This document shows, piece after piece, positions 1 through 8,273 of a DNA stretch of 44,136 nt (positions are counted from its first letter, which is position 1; every line of letters starts with the position of its first letter). The position numbers and the translations under genes are program-made. A model generated the notes under the pieces. The model saw nothing but the letters and a program-made list of their open reading frames with translations, was not told where the DNA came from and did not search any database. Source of the DNA: Pseudomonadota bacterium (GTDB taxonomy: Bacteria; Verrucomicrobiota; Verrucomicrobiia; Limisphaerales; SXTU01); assembly GCA_009924135.1 (NCBI GenBank), contig RFSE01000030.1, forward strand, positions 1 through 44,136, in the 5' to 3' direction.

Positions 1-271
1 CCACGAGCACGGCGAGATCGGTGGAGGCGTTCGTGAGCGCGGCGTAGGCGGGTTTCACCGACACACTTGCGAAGAACGCCACCAGCAAAGCGAGCACCAC
101 CGACAGCCCGGCGCGTGGGGTGACCGGCACGACGAACGGGCGGCGTGGAATCCAGGCGATCGAAATGCCTTTGCGCACCTCGATCCGCTCGGCGACTTCC
201 GGCGCGAACCGGACAGGGATCACTTTCGCGGTCTTTACTTCGTTCGTGGCTGTGAACGTGTTTGTTTTCAT
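1..271 (-). CDS. Membrane protein of unknown function (5' part only, cut by window edge)
   Basis: Reading leftward from an ATG at 271-269, the frame stays open to the window edge and gives the first 90 residues. They start MKTNTFTATNE, are mostly polar up to about residue 45, and include RFAPEVAERIEVRKG. One hydrophobic helix follows (about residues 55-70, LSVVLALLVAFFA), ending in KPAYAALTN, which could be a signal-peptidase site or simply the end of a membrane anchor. I do not recognise the family. The gene is divergent from ccoI, with about 220 bp between the two starts, so it may share regulation with the oxidase operon. No clear Shine-Dalgarno sequence precedes the ATG. It was called because the frame is open, starts with ATG and encodes a plausible membrane-anchored N-terminus. 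Confidence 0.55.
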   Translation of the reverse strand, partial: MKTNTFTATNEVKTAKVIPVRFAPEVAERIEVRKGISIAWIPRRPFVVPVTPRAGLSVVLALLVAFFASVSVKPAYAALTNASTDLAVLV

Positions 272-492
272 GGCCCAAGCTTACGCGCGGGCGAGGAGAC
301 CGGTATCCGGCCACCACCCCGGTCGCGCCCTAGGGGATGACCTGACCCCGGAAGCAACCCGCCTTGCCCAGCACATGACAAAATCCGCAAAGGGTTGGGC
401 AATCCGCGAAAAGCCCCGCAGGCTCCCCTGCCCCATTGTGTCCCCGGTAAGGGTAAACCAGTCCCCCCAGAATCCAGCAGTGGCATACGCAC
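272..492. promoter_or_regulatory. Divergent intergenic region upstream of the cbb3 operon
   Basis: This 221-bp spacer separates the leftward membrane gene from ccoI, so it should hold both promoters. I found no FNR/Anr-type TTGAT-N4-ATCAA box, although cbb3 operons are often controlled by one in Proteobacteria. The clearest symmetry is TTGCCCA at 364-370 paired with TGGGCAA at 396-402, arms perfect over 7 bp with a 25-bp spacer. That is too far apart for a typical compact operator, and its role is unknown. Confidence 0.25.
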
Positions 493-3063
493 GTGAACTT
501 GTCAGCGCCAACCGAAAACAGTGAACCAGCCGGGAACCGGATTAGTCCGGCTGCTCCTGCTGCGGTCGCGGCGTGCTTTCACTGTGGCAGCAATTGCGGA
601 ACGGCCCCGCTTAAACAAGGTTCCCACTCCTTCTGCTGTGCCGGATGTCTCGCGGTCTTTGAACTCCTGAGCGAAAACGGACTTACCGAGTTCTACCAGC
701 TTAACCAAAGCGCCGGCGTACGCGTCATGCGGCCAGCGGCGGCGAACCGGTTCGTCTTTCTCGATGCGCCCGAAGTGCGCCAGCGGCTGGTGGACTTCTC
801 GGACGCTTCGCTCACCCGCGTCACCTTTCATCTGCCGGCGATCCATTGCATCGCCTGCGTCTGGCTGCTGGAAAACCTGTTCCGCCTGAAGCCCGGCATC
901 GGACAGTCCCAGGTGAACTTCCCCCGCAAAGAAGCCGCCATCGCATTCGATCCGAACCGGGTCAAGCTCAGTGAAATCGCCGCCCTCCTGACCTCGCTCG
1001 GCTACGAACCGGAACTTAACCTGTCCGATCTGGACGTCAAATCCACCAATCCCGCCACCCGCCGGCTTTGGCTGCAACTCGGGATCGCCGGGTTCGCCTT
1101 CGGCAATGCGATGTTCTTCGCGTTGACCACCTACTTCGGACTGGATGTGTTCATCGGGCCGAAACTCCAGGTCTTCATCGGGTGGCTGAACCTCCTGCTC
1201 GCCATCCCGGTCGTCGGGTTCAGTGCGGCGGATTACTATCGCTCGGCGTGGACAAGCTTGCGGCAGCGCCTGTTGAACATCGATGTGCCCATCACCGGCG
1301 GCATCGCGGCCATCTTCGCCCAGAGCGTCTGGGAGGTTGCGAGCGGGCATGGCGAAGGCTACTTCGATTCACTGTGCGGATTGGTGTTCTTCCTGCTTTG
1401 CGGAAAACTCTTTCAGCAGAAGACGTTTGAACGGCTCGCGTTCGACCGCGATTACAAGTCCTTCTTCCCCCTCTCCGTCACGCGCAAGCGCGGGCCGATC
1501 GAGGAACAGATTGCCCTCGCACAACTGGCCACCGGCGATCATCTCGTGCTCCGCAACGGTGAACTCATTCCCGCCGATGCCAAGCTGCTCTCCGGTCCCG
1601 CGCTGATCGACTACAGCTTCGTGACCGGCGAATCGGAACCGGTGGAGAAACGACCGGGTGATTACCTCTACGCCGGCGGCCGCCAGATGGGCGGAGCCAT
1701 TGAGCTGGAAACGGTCAAACCCGTCTCGCAAAGCTACCTCACCTCGCTCTGGAATCAGGAAGCCTTCCGCAAGGATCAAGTCACGAAGCTCAATGCGCTA
1801 ACAAACGACTACAGCCAGCGCTTTACCAAGATCGTCATCGCGATCGCGCTAGGAGCGGCGGCGTATTGGTCATTCGTCAACCCGGACAAAGCCCTGCCTG
1901 CGTTCACCGCCGTGCTCATCGTGGCCTGCCCGTGTGCGCTGGCCCTGGCGGCTCCGTTTGCTTTGGGTACGGCGCAGCGGGTGCTGGGACGCCACAAGGT
2001 GTTTCTTAAAAACCCGTACGTGCTGGAAACACTGGCACGCATGGACGCGATCGTGTTCGACAAGACCGGCACGCTCACCGCAGCAGGCGCAGGGGCCGTG
2101 GCTTGGCTGGGCACTCCGCTGACAGAAGCCGAGGAACGCTGGTTCTACTCGATGACACGGCACTCGACCCACCCGCTCGCCGTGCGGATTGGCGAGGCCA
2201 TTGCGCAACGCCATTTTCCCGAGCCGGTCCGTTCGTTTCTTGAGACCACCGGGTGCGGCATCGAAGGCAGTGTTGCCGGTCAGGAAATCTGGCTGGGGTC
2301 GGCCACGTGGCTGGAATCGCGCGGCGTGACCTGCAAGGAGCACCTGGAGGACTTTGCCTTGCCAACGTGCCCGACCGGCACTCCGCCCGTGGGCTCTGTC
2401 GTGCAGGTGGCGCTGAACGGCCACTATCGGGGCTGCTACGTGCTCGCCAGTTCGCTGCGGGCGAACTCCGCCGCCTTGATTCAACAGCTCTCAGCCCGTT
2501 ACGAACTCGCGTTGCTCAGCGGCGACAATGAGAAGGAGCGGGAGCGGTTCCGCGCACTCTTCGGTCCCGGCACGCATTTGCAGTTCAACCAAAGCCCCTT
2601 GGACAAGCTCGGCTTCATCAAGACCCTCCAACGCGACGGCAAACGCGTCATGATGGTCGGCGATGGCTTGAACGATGCCGGGGCGCTCAAGCAGGCCGAC
2701 GTCGGGTTGGCCGTGGTTGAACATGTCAGTGCGTTCTCCCCGGCCAGCGACATCATCGCCTCAGCGGCCATGGTGCCGCGCCTCGCTGAAGTCCTGCGGT
2801 TCGCCCGGCAATCCGTCATCACCGTGCGCGCCGCGTTCTTCATCTCCACGATTTACAATGTGATCGGCGTGAGCATCGCGGCCAGCGGCAACCTCTCGCC
2901 GGTGGTTTGCGCGATCCTGATGCCGCTGAGTTCCGTGTCCGTCGTGGCCTTCGCCTGCGGCGTCACCGCCTGGCTGGGAAGAAAGTTGAGAGTCGAGAGC
3001 CGGATGACGCCAGACTCTCAACTCTCAAGTCTCAGCTCTCAACCAAACGGAGGTGTCGCGTGA
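493..3063 (+). CDS. ccoI: CcoI/FixI-type copper-transporting P1B ATPase
   Basis: This heavy-metal P-type ATPase (856 aa) is, by family knowledge and position, the copper pump needed to assemble cbb3 oxidase. The N-terminus carries a Cys-rich zinc-ribbon-like segment (CFHCG, then FCCAGC) typical of CcoI, followed by an HMA domain with CIAC at residues 119-122. The membrane metal site is CPC near residue 479, the phosphorylation motif DKTGTLT lies near residue 522, and the hinge motif GDGLND near residue 723. The start is a GTG at 493. There is no good Shine-Dalgarno sequence, but the Cys-rich region begins only about 28 residues later, so the start cannot lie far downstream. The stop overlaps the ccoS start in a GTGA quartet. 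Oddity: the last 25 codons are made of a 7-nt repeat with a perfect hairpin, giving a low-complexity Ser/Gln-rich tail unlike the rest of the protein. Confidence 0.93.
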   Translation: MNLSAPTENSEPAGNRISPAAPAAVAACFHCGSNCGTAPLKQGSHSFCCAGCLAVFELLSENGLTEFYQLNQSAGVRVMRPAAANRFVFLDAPEVRQRLVDFSDASLTRVTFHLPAIHCIACVWLLENLFRLKPGIGQSQVNFPRKEAAIAFDPNRVKLSEIAALLTSLGYEPELNLSDLDVKSTNPATRRLWLQLGIAGFAFGNAMFFALTTYFGLDVFIGPKLQVFIGWLNLLLAIPVVGFSAADYYRSAWTSLRQRLLNIDVPITGGIAAIFAQSVWEVASGHGEGYFDSLCGLVFFLLCGKLFQQKTFERLAFDRDYKSFFPLSVTRKRGPIEEQIALAQLATGDHLVLRNGELIPADAKLLSGPALIDYSFVTGESEPVEKRPGDYLYAGGRQMGGAIELETVKPVSQSYLTSLWNQEAFRKDQVTKLNALTNDYSQRFTKIVIAIALGAAAYWSFVNPDKALPAFTAVLIVACPCALALAAPFALGTAQRVLGRHKVFLKNPYVLETLARMDAIVFDKTGTLTAAGAGAVAWLGTPLTEAEERWFYSMTRHSTHPLAVRIGEAIAQRHFPEPVRSFLETTGCGIEGSVAGQEIWLGSATWLESRGVTCKEHLEDFALPTCPTGTPPVGSVVQVALNGHYRGCYVLASSLRANSAALIQQLSARYELALLSGDNEKERERFRALFGPGTHLQFNQSPLDKLGFIKTLQRDGKRVMMVGDGLNDAGALKQADVGLAVVEHVSAFSPASDIIASAAMVPRLAEVLRFARQSVITVRAAFFISTIYNVIGVSIAASGNLSPVVCAILMPLSSVSVVAFACGVTAWLGRKLRVESRMTPDSQLSSLSSQPNGGVA
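2984..3040. repeat. Heptad repeat with perfect 11-bp hairpin inside the ccoI 3' end
   Basis: The forward copies AGTTGAG and AGTCGAG (2984-2997) are followed by four units of the opposite orientation, GACTCTC, AACTCTC, AAGTCTC and AGCTCTC (3013-3040), all in 7-nt register. AGTTGAGAGTC (2984-2994) and GACTCTCAACT (3013-3023) are exact reverse complements with an 18-nt loop. The array is translated as the tail of CcoI and ends 19 bases before the GTG of ccoS, just upstream of that gene's GGAGG ribosome-binding site. In mRNA the hairpin could affect ccoS translation or transcript stability (inference). Confidence 0.85.
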
Positions 3064-3248
3064 GCGTCATCTTCCTGCTCATTCCCCTGAGCATCGTTTT
3101 TGCGGTCGCGTTTCTGTTCGCCTTCGTCTGGTCCGTTCGCTCCGGCCAGTACGAGGACACCACGACGCCTTCCATGCGGCTGCTGCTCGACGAAAAGACC
3201 GTCCGCAAACCCGACCCAACGCCACCCCCCGTTCCCAAATCGAAATGA
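3060..3248 (+). CDS. ccoS: CcoS/FixS, small cbb3 oxidase maturation protein
   Basis: This short membrane protein (62 aa) starts at a GTG at 3060 that overlaps the ccoI stop by four bases. GGAGG lies 6 bases upstream, one of the few good Shine-Dalgarno sequences in the window. The sequence begins VSVIFLLIPLSIVFAV and continues through FAFVWSVRSGQYED to RLLLDEK. This is the CcoS pattern: one N-terminal helix, then a Gly-Gln-Tyr-Asp/Glu-Asp segment and a P/L-rich tail. CcoS family proteins are needed for haem b and copper insertion into CcoN. The stop overlaps the ccoNO start (ATGA at 3245-3248), indicating translational coupling along the operon. Confidence 0.9.
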   Translation: MSVIFLLIPLSIVFAVAFLFAFVWSVRSGQYEDTTTPSMRLLLDEKTVRKPDPTPPPVPKSK

Positions 3249-5470
3249 ACACCAACCTCGAAACATTCAAATACGACAACCGCATCGTCCGTGCGTTCGC
3301 GATTGCCACCGTCATCTGGGGCCTCGTGGGTTTTAGCGCCGGACTGTTGATCGCGTGCCAGCTCTTCTGGCCCGATCTGAACCTCAACCTCCAATACACC
3401 ACGTTTGGCCGGCTGCGGCCGCTGCACACGAACGCCGTCATTTTCGCCTTCGTTGGCAACGGCATGTTCATGGGCATCTACTATTCGCTGCAACGACTGT
3501 GCAAGGCGCGGATGTTCAACGACACGCTGAGCTGGATCAATTTCTGGGGCTGGCAGGCCATCATCGTCAGCGCGGCCGTCACGCTCCCGCTCGGCCTCAC
3601 GACCAGCAAGGAATACGCGGAACTGGAGTGGCCCATCGACATCGCCATCGCCGTGGTCTGGGTGGTCTTCGCTGTTAATTTGTTCGGCACCATCCTCAAG
3701 CGCCGCGAAAAGCACCTGTACGTGGCCATCTGGTTCTACATCGCCACGGCCATCACCGTTGCGATGCTGCACATCGTCAACTCGCTGGAGATTCCGGCCA
3801 CCGCCTTCAAGAGCTACTCGGTTTACGCCGGCGTGCAGGACGCGCTGGTGCAGTGGTGGTATGCGCACAACGCGGTCGCATTCTTCCTCACCACGTCCTA
3901 CCTCGGCCTGATGTATTACTTCCTGCCCAAGGCGGCGGAGCGGCCGGTGTTCAGCTACCGCCTCTCGATCATTCACTTCTGGGCGCTCATCTTCATCTAC
4001 ATCTGGGCCGGGCCGCACCACCTGCTCTACACGGCCCTGCCTGACTGGGCGCAATCGCTGGGCATGGCGTTCTCCGTGATGCTGATCGCCCCCAGTTGGG
4101 GCGGCATGTTGAACGGCCTGCTCACATTGCGCGGCGCGTGGAACAAGGTCCGCGAGGAGCCGATGCTGAAGTTCATGGTCGTCGCCGTGACCGCCTACGG
4201 CATGGCGACGCTGGAAGGCCCGATGCTTTCCGTGAAATCGGTCAACGCCCTGTCACATTACACGGACTGGACCATCGCGCACGTGCACACCGCCGCGCTG
4301 GGCTGGAATGGATTCCTCACCTTCTCGGTCCTGTACTGGCTCTACCCGCGCCTCTACAATACGAAGCTCTACTCCGTAAAGCTCGCCAACTGGCACTTCT
4401 GGCTCGGGCTGCTGGGCATGATGTTCTACGTGATCCCCATGTACTGGAGCGGCATCACCCAGGGCTTGATGTGGAAGCAGTTCACCAGCGACGGCTTCAT
4501 GCAGTATCCGAACTTCCTCGAAACCGTCCTGCAGCTCATCCCGATGTACAAGCTCCGCGCCATCGGCGGCACGTTCTATCTCGTGGGTGCTTGGATCATG
4601 GCTTACAACCTCTACAAGACTGCGAAATCCGGCGTCTTCGTCACCGAGGTGGAGGTGCAGGCGCCTTCACTGAAATCGCAGCCGGAACATCCCGAGGAAC
4701 ACCATCCCTGGGGCCATCGCTGGATCGAGTCCAAGCCGATGGTGCTCACCGGCTTTGCCCTCGTGGCCGTGGCCATCGGCGGCCTGGTCGAGTTCATCCC
4801 CATGTGGATCATCAAGGAAAACGTCCCGACCATCGCCAGTGTAAAGCCTTACACGCCGCTGGAAGTGCTCGGGCGGGACATCTACATCCGGGAGGGCTGC
4901 GTGGGCTGCCACTCGCAGATGATCCGCCCGTTCCGCAGCGAGACTGAGCGTTACGGCGAATACTCCAAGGCGGGCGAATTCGTTTACGATCACCCGTTCC
5001 TGTGGGGTTCCAAGCGCACCGGCCCGGACTTGCACCGCATTGGCGGCAAGTATCCCGATGCGTGGCATTTCAACCACATGGATGACCCGCGCCTGGTTTC
5101 GCCCGGCTCCATCATGCCGCGCTATCCGTGGTTGCTCTCCCAGAAACTCGAGACGAACTCGCTGCCGGCGCGCATTGGAGCGCTGCGCAAGGTAGGCGTC
5201 CCCTACCCTGACGGTTTCGAAGCCACGGCCCAGCTGAACCTTGAGGCGCAGCAAAAGAAGATCGTCGAGAACCTCAAGCAAGGGGCCATCACCAATGCTC
5301 CGGCCGACCGCGAGATCATCGCGCTCGTGGCTTACCTGCAGCGGCTGGGCACGGACATCAAAGTGAAACCCGCCGCGCCTGCGGCCCCGGGCGCACCCGC
5401 CCCGGCTCCCGCCGTCCCAGCGGCTCCCAAAACGGCCCAGCTCGACACCCCCAATCAAACCCGCAACTAA
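3245..5470 (+). CDS. ccoNO: Fused cbb3 cytochrome c oxidase subunits I and II (CcoN-CcoO)
   Basis: This is the catalytic core of the cbb3 oxidase in a single 741-aa chain. Residues 1 to about 480 are CcoN, a haem-copper oxidase subunit. His61 in RPLHTNAV, the His in WWYAHNAVAF, the His pair in WAGPHHLLY and HVH in TIAHVHTAALGW match the low-spin haem, CuB and haem b3 ligands. After a linker and a further membrane helix (about 500-520) comes CcoO, a one-haem cytochrome c with CVGCH at residues 552-556 and a distal Met in SIMPRYPW. The tail is rich in Ala and Pro. The start is the ATG overlapping ccoS; the frame is open further upstream but inside ccoS. CcoN-CcoO fusions are known outside Proteobacteria, for instance in Bacteroidota. 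The enzyme reduces O2 to water with high affinity and pumps protons across the inner membrane. Confidence 0.95.
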   Translation: MNTNLETFKYDNRIVRAFAIATVIWGLVGFSAGLLIACQLFWPDLNLNLQYTTFGRLRPLHTNAVIFAFVGNGMFMGIYYSLQRLCKARMFNDTLSWINFWGWQAIIVSAAVTLPLGLTTSKEYAELEWPIDIAIAVVWVVFAVNLFGTILKRREKHLYVAIWFYIATAITVAMLHIVNSLEIPATAFKSYSVYAGVQDALVQWWYAHNAVAFFLTTSYLGLMYYFLPKAAERPVFSYRLSIIHFWALIFIYIWAGPHHLLYTALPDWAQSLGMAFSVMLIAPSWGGMLNGLLTLRGAWNKVREEPMLKFMVVAVTAYGMATLEGPMLSVKSVNALSHYTDWTIAHVHTAALGWNGFLTFSVLYWLYPRLYNTKLYSVKLANWHFWLGLLGMMFYVIPMYWSGITQGLMWKQFTSDGFMQYPNFLETVLQLIPMYKLRAIGGTFYLVGAWIMAYNLYKTAKSGVFVTEVEVQAPSLKSQPEHPEEHHPWGHRWIESKPMVLTGFALVAVAIGGLVEFIPMWIIKENVPTIASVKPYTPLEVLGRDIYIREGCVGCHSQMIRPFRSETERYGEYSKAGEFVYDHPFLWGSKRTGPDLHRIGGKYPDAWHFNHMDDPRLVSPGSIMPRYPWLLSQKLETNSLPARIGALRKVGVPYPDGFEATAQLNLEAQQKKIVENLKQGAITNAPADREIIALVAYLQRLGTDIKVKPAAPAAPGAPAPAPAVPAAPKTAQLDTPNQTRN

Positions 5471-5479
5471 CCAACTGCC

Positions 5480-5671
5480 ATGATCAAAAACGTGCTCACC
5501 GACATCGGAGGCATCGGAATCTACGGTGTGATTTCGATCTGCCTGTTCTTCGCCGTGTTCACCGGTTCGTTGTTTCTCTCGCTCCGGATGAAAAAGTCCG
5601 TCGCCGACCGGATCGGCGCCTTGCCGCTGAATGACGGTCAGCCCGTGGTGAAAGGAGTTATCCATGAATGA
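5480..5671 (+). CDS. ccoQ: CcoQ/FixQ-like small oxidase subunit
   Basis: This is a 63-aa single-helix protein lying between ccoNO and ccoP, the usual ccoQ position. The membrane segment covers about residues 12-34 (IYGVISICLFFAVFTGSLFL) and is followed by a basic LRMKKS stretch. CcoQ is a small accessory subunit that stabilises the interaction of CcoP with the core. It starts 9 bases after the ccoNO stop and overlaps ccoP by 8 bases. Sequence identity within this family is weak, so the call rests on size, topology and gene order. Confidence 0.8.
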   Translation: MIKNVLTDIGGIGIYGVISICLFFAVFTGSLFLSLRMKKSVADRIGALPLNDGQPVVKGVIHE

Positions 5672-6251
5672 CAACCCACAGGAACCCAAGCTGCTCGAGC
5701 ACGACGCCGACGGCATCCGCGAACTCGACAACCTCCTCCCGCGCTGGTGGGTGTGGCTCTTCTATGGCTGCATCGCCTTTGCGGTGGGGTATCTCGTGTA
5801 TTACCACGTCCTCAAGGCCGGGCCACTTCAGGCGGCCGAGTACGACACGGAGTGGAAAGCCGGCGAAGCTCTCAAGTCCGCCGCGCTGGCGAAATTCGAG
5901 GCCACCATCACCACCCTCACGCCCTCCCAGGACAAGGCCGTCCTCGCCCAGGGACAGCAAATCTTCCTGACCTACTGTGCCCCGTGCCACCGCCCGGACG
6001 GCGGCGGGCTGGTCGGGCCGAACCTGTGCGATGACTACTGGATTCACGGTTCGAACTACGTGGACAACCTGAAGGTCATCATCAACGGCGTGCCAGATAA
6101 GGGCATGTTGACCTGGCGCGGCATTCTCAAGCCCAGCGAAGTGCAGGCGGTCGCCAGCCATATCTACACCCTGCGCGGCACCAAGCCGCCCAACCCGAAG
6201 CCCCGCGAAGACCAGGCACCCAAGCCGACCGGCCCCAGTCCGTTTGAGTGA
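5664..6251 (+). CDS. ccoP: CcoP-like cytochrome c subunit III of cbb3 oxidase (one haem)
   Basis: This 195-aa membrane-anchored cytochrome c has an N-terminal acidic segment (LEHDADGIRELDNLLPRWW), the CcoP signature that precedes its membrane helix at about residues 28-50. A single cytochrome c domain follows, with CAPCH at residues 105-109 and GMLTW (near residue 150) supplying the likely distal Met. The protein ends in a Pro-rich tail. Proteobacterial CcoP is about 300 aa with two haems; here only one CXXCH is present, a short form also seen in some other phyla. AAAGGAG lies 7-13 bases before the ATG, a clear ribosome-binding site. The gene overlaps ccoQ by 8 bases and its stop overlaps a possible GTG start of ccoG. 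It should pass electrons from soluble cytochrome c or the bc complex to CcoO. Confidence 0.9.
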   Translation: MNDNPQEPKLLEHDADGIRELDNLLPRWWVWLFYGCIAFAVGYLVYYHVLKAGPLQAAEYDTEWKAGEALKSAALAKFEATITTLTPSQDKAVLAQGQQIFLTYCAPCHRPDGGGLVGPNLCDDYWIHGSNYVDNLKVIINGVPDKGMLTWRGILKPSEVQAVASHIYTLRGTKPPNPKPREDQAPKPTGPSPFE

Positions 6252-7801
6252 CCCAGCCACCCGGCCCCGGCCGGGTCGTGTCCATGAACACCCTTGTGGA
6301 AAACCAACCCAAAACCGACGGACACGACCCGCACGGGGCCGCCCAGGAAATCGACTGGGCGGATTACCGTGACCACCTCACCACCGCCGACAAGGACGGA
6401 AACCGGCGCTGGGTTTACGCGAAGAAGCCGGCTGGCTTCTGGTACGAGCACCGCACCCACCTGAGCTGGCTGCTTATCGCGGTCATGTTTGCGGGACCGT
6501 GGATTCGCATCCAGGGCAACCCCCTGTTGCTGGTCAACATCGTCGAACGGCGGTTCTCGATCCTGGGCCAGATTTTCTGGCCACAGGACACGCTGATCTT
6601 CGCGGTGGCGATGCTGCTGTTCTTCGCTGGCATCATGATCTTTACGACCGCGTTTGGCCGGCTTTGGTGCGGCTGGACTTGTCCCCAGACTGTCATGATG
6701 GAGATGGTGTTCCGCAAACTGGAGTACCTGATCGAAGGTGACAGTGCCGAACAACGGACCCTTGATGCCACGCCGTGGACCAGAAGCAAAGTGCTCAAGA
6801 AGGGATTCAAGCACGTTGTGTTCTTTGCCGCCTCCTTCATCGTCGGCAATACCCTGCTCGCCTACATCATTGGCAGCGAGCAACTGTTGCACATCCAGTT
6901 GGACGATCCGCGCAACCATGTCGTCGGGCTGACCTTCATGGTTTTGTTCTCGCTGCTGTTCTACGCGATCTTCGCACGCTTTCGCGAGCAGGCCTGCACC
7001 TTCATCTGCCCGTACGGCCGGTTCCAGTCGGCGCTGCTGGATGAAAACACGCTGCTTGTGGCGTACGACCAAAAACGCGGCGAAGCTCGTGCCCCGTTGC
7101 ACCGCAACGAGACGTTCTCCCAGCGCAGGGCCGAGGGCAAAGGCGACTGCGTCAACTGCCGTGCCTGCGTGGCCGTATGCCCCACGGGCATCGACATCCG
7201 CAACGGCGTGCAGATGGAGTGCGTCAACTGCACCGCCTGCATCGATGCTTGCGACACGATCATGGACAAGGTCGGGCAGCCGCGCGGGCTGGTCCGGTTC
7301 GCTTCGCTCAACAACATCAGCCATGGGACCCCGCAACGCTTCACCCCGCGCATGGCGCTTTACTCCGTGGTGCTCACGGGGCTGATCTCGCTCTTCCTCT
7401 ACCTCGTCTTCACGCGCTGTGACGTGGACACCACGCTGCTGCGCGCGCCCGGTTCGTTGTTCCAGGTCACGGCGGAAGGCCGGATCGAAAACCTCTACAC
7501 GATGAAGGTCGTGAACAAAACGATGCACGACATTCCGCTCACCATGCGCCTGGAGAATCTCCCGGGCACGGTGCGGGTGATGGGCAGCGGCGAGTTCATC
7601 GTGCCGGCGGCCAAGCTGGCGCAAACCTCCGTTCTGATCGAACTCGCCCCCACGCAACTCCATCAGGCAAACACCAAACTCAAGCTCGGCATCTACAACG
7701 CGCAGGGCAAGCTGCTCCAAACCGTGACCACCGCTTTCGCCGGGCCACGGGAAAGCGGCCACCACGAGGAAACCGAAAAGCATGAAAACGAACGCCGCTA
7801 G
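6248..7801 (+). CDS. ccoG: CcoG/RdxA-type iron-sulfur membrane protein for cbb3 assembly
   Basis: This polytopic membrane protein (517 aa) has a cytoplasmic ferredoxin-like region with two 4Fe-4S motifs, cysteines 301/304/307/311 followed by Pro and 325/328/331/335. Additional conserved motifs are GRLWCGWTCPQ and TFICPYGRFQSALLD, characteristic of the CcoG/FixG/RdxA family. A helix near residue 375 is followed by a periplasmic immunoglobulin-like C-terminal domain, as in the family. CcoG is reported to act in copper reduction during cbb3 assembly. The GTG at 6248 overlaps the ccoP stop in a GTGA quartet; an ATG at 6284 (MNTLVENQ) is an alternative start, and neither has a strong Shine-Dalgarno sequence. 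The 3' end overlaps ccoH by 20 bases. Confidence 0.93.
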   Translation: MTQPPGPGRVVSMNTLVENQPKTDGHDPHGAAQEIDWADYRDHLTTADKDGNRRWVYAKKPAGFWYEHRTHLSWLLIAVMFAGPWIRIQGNPLLLVNIVERRFSILGQIFWPQDTLIFAVAMLLFFAGIMIFTTAFGRLWCGWTCPQTVMMEMVFRKLEYLIEGDSAEQRTLDATPWTRSKVLKKGFKHVVFFAASFIVGNTLLAYIIGSEQLLHIQLDDPRNHVVGLTFMVLFSLLFYAIFARFREQACTFICPYGRFQSALLDENTLLVAYDQKRGEARAPLHRNETFSQRRAEGKGDCVNCRACVAVCPTGIDIRNGVQMECVNCTACIDACDTIMDKVGQPRGLVRFASLNNISHGTPQRFTPRMALYSVVLTGLISLFLYLVFTRCDVDTTLLRAPGSLFQVTAEGRIENLYTMKVVNKTMHDIPLTMRLENLPGTVRVMGSGEFIVPAAKLAQTSVLIELAPTQLHQANTKLKLGIYNAQGKLLQTVTTAFAGPRESGHHEETEKHENERR

Positions 7802-8267
7802 TCCCGCCCCGCCCCGCAGCCTATGGCCTTACGCCATCATCGGCTGGTTCATTCTCTTTGGTTCCGCCATGGCCGTCTGGGTCGCCGTCGCGGTGCGACA
7901 GAACATCGATCTCGTCAGCGCCGATTACTACGAACACGAGATTCGCTACCAGCAGCAGATCGACCGGCAGACGCGCACGCAGTCCAATTCGGCCGAGGCG
8001 CGGATCAGCTACGATGCTGGCCAGCAGCAACTCACTGTTGCACTTCCCGTCACCCACGCAGCGCAGGCGTTGGGCAAAGTCGCCTTCTATCGGCCTTCCG
8101 ATGCCGCGCTTGATCGTCAAGCGAAGTTGTTCACCAGCCCGGCCGGAGAGCAGACCTTTGATACCCGGGCATTGCGGCCCGGGCTCTGGAAAATCCGGGT
8201 GCAATGGACCTTTCACGGAGAGGAGTTCTTCTCCGACCAGTCCGTCACCATCGTGCCGCACTCCTGA
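7782..8267 (+). CDS. ccoH: FixH/CcoH family protein, cbb3 oxidase assembly
   Basis: This protein (161 aa) has one N-terminal membrane helix (WPYAIIGWFILFGSAMAVWV) followed by NIDLVSADYYEHEIRYQQQID, the FixH signature, and then a beta-rich periplasmic domain ending in IRVQWTFHGEEFFSDQSV. CcoH/FixH is a membrane protein that binds the assembling oxidase and works with CcoI. It overlaps ccoG by 20 bases and lies 6 bases before the next gene, so it is part of the same transcript. Family membership is clear from the Asp-Tyr-Tyr motif and context. Confidence 0.88.
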   Translation: MKTNAASPAPPRSLWPYAIIGWFILFGSAMAVWVAVAVRQNIDLVSADYYEHEIRYQQQIDRQTRTQSNSAEARISYDAGQQQLTVALPVTHAAQALGKVAFYRPSDAALDRQAKLFTSPAGEQTFDTRALRPGLWKIRVQWTFHGEEFFSDQSVTIVPHS

Positions 8268-8273
8268 ACCACC

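Noticed and set aside
272..492. FNR/Anr operator for the cbb3 operon
   Set aside because: No TTGAT-N4-ATCAA-like site could be found; the only symmetry has a 25-bp spacer.
502..1350. Leftward open frame of 282 codons opposite ccoI
   Set aside because: Shadow of a high-GC gene; the composition is low-complexity charged and the plus frame is an unmistakable P-type ATPase.
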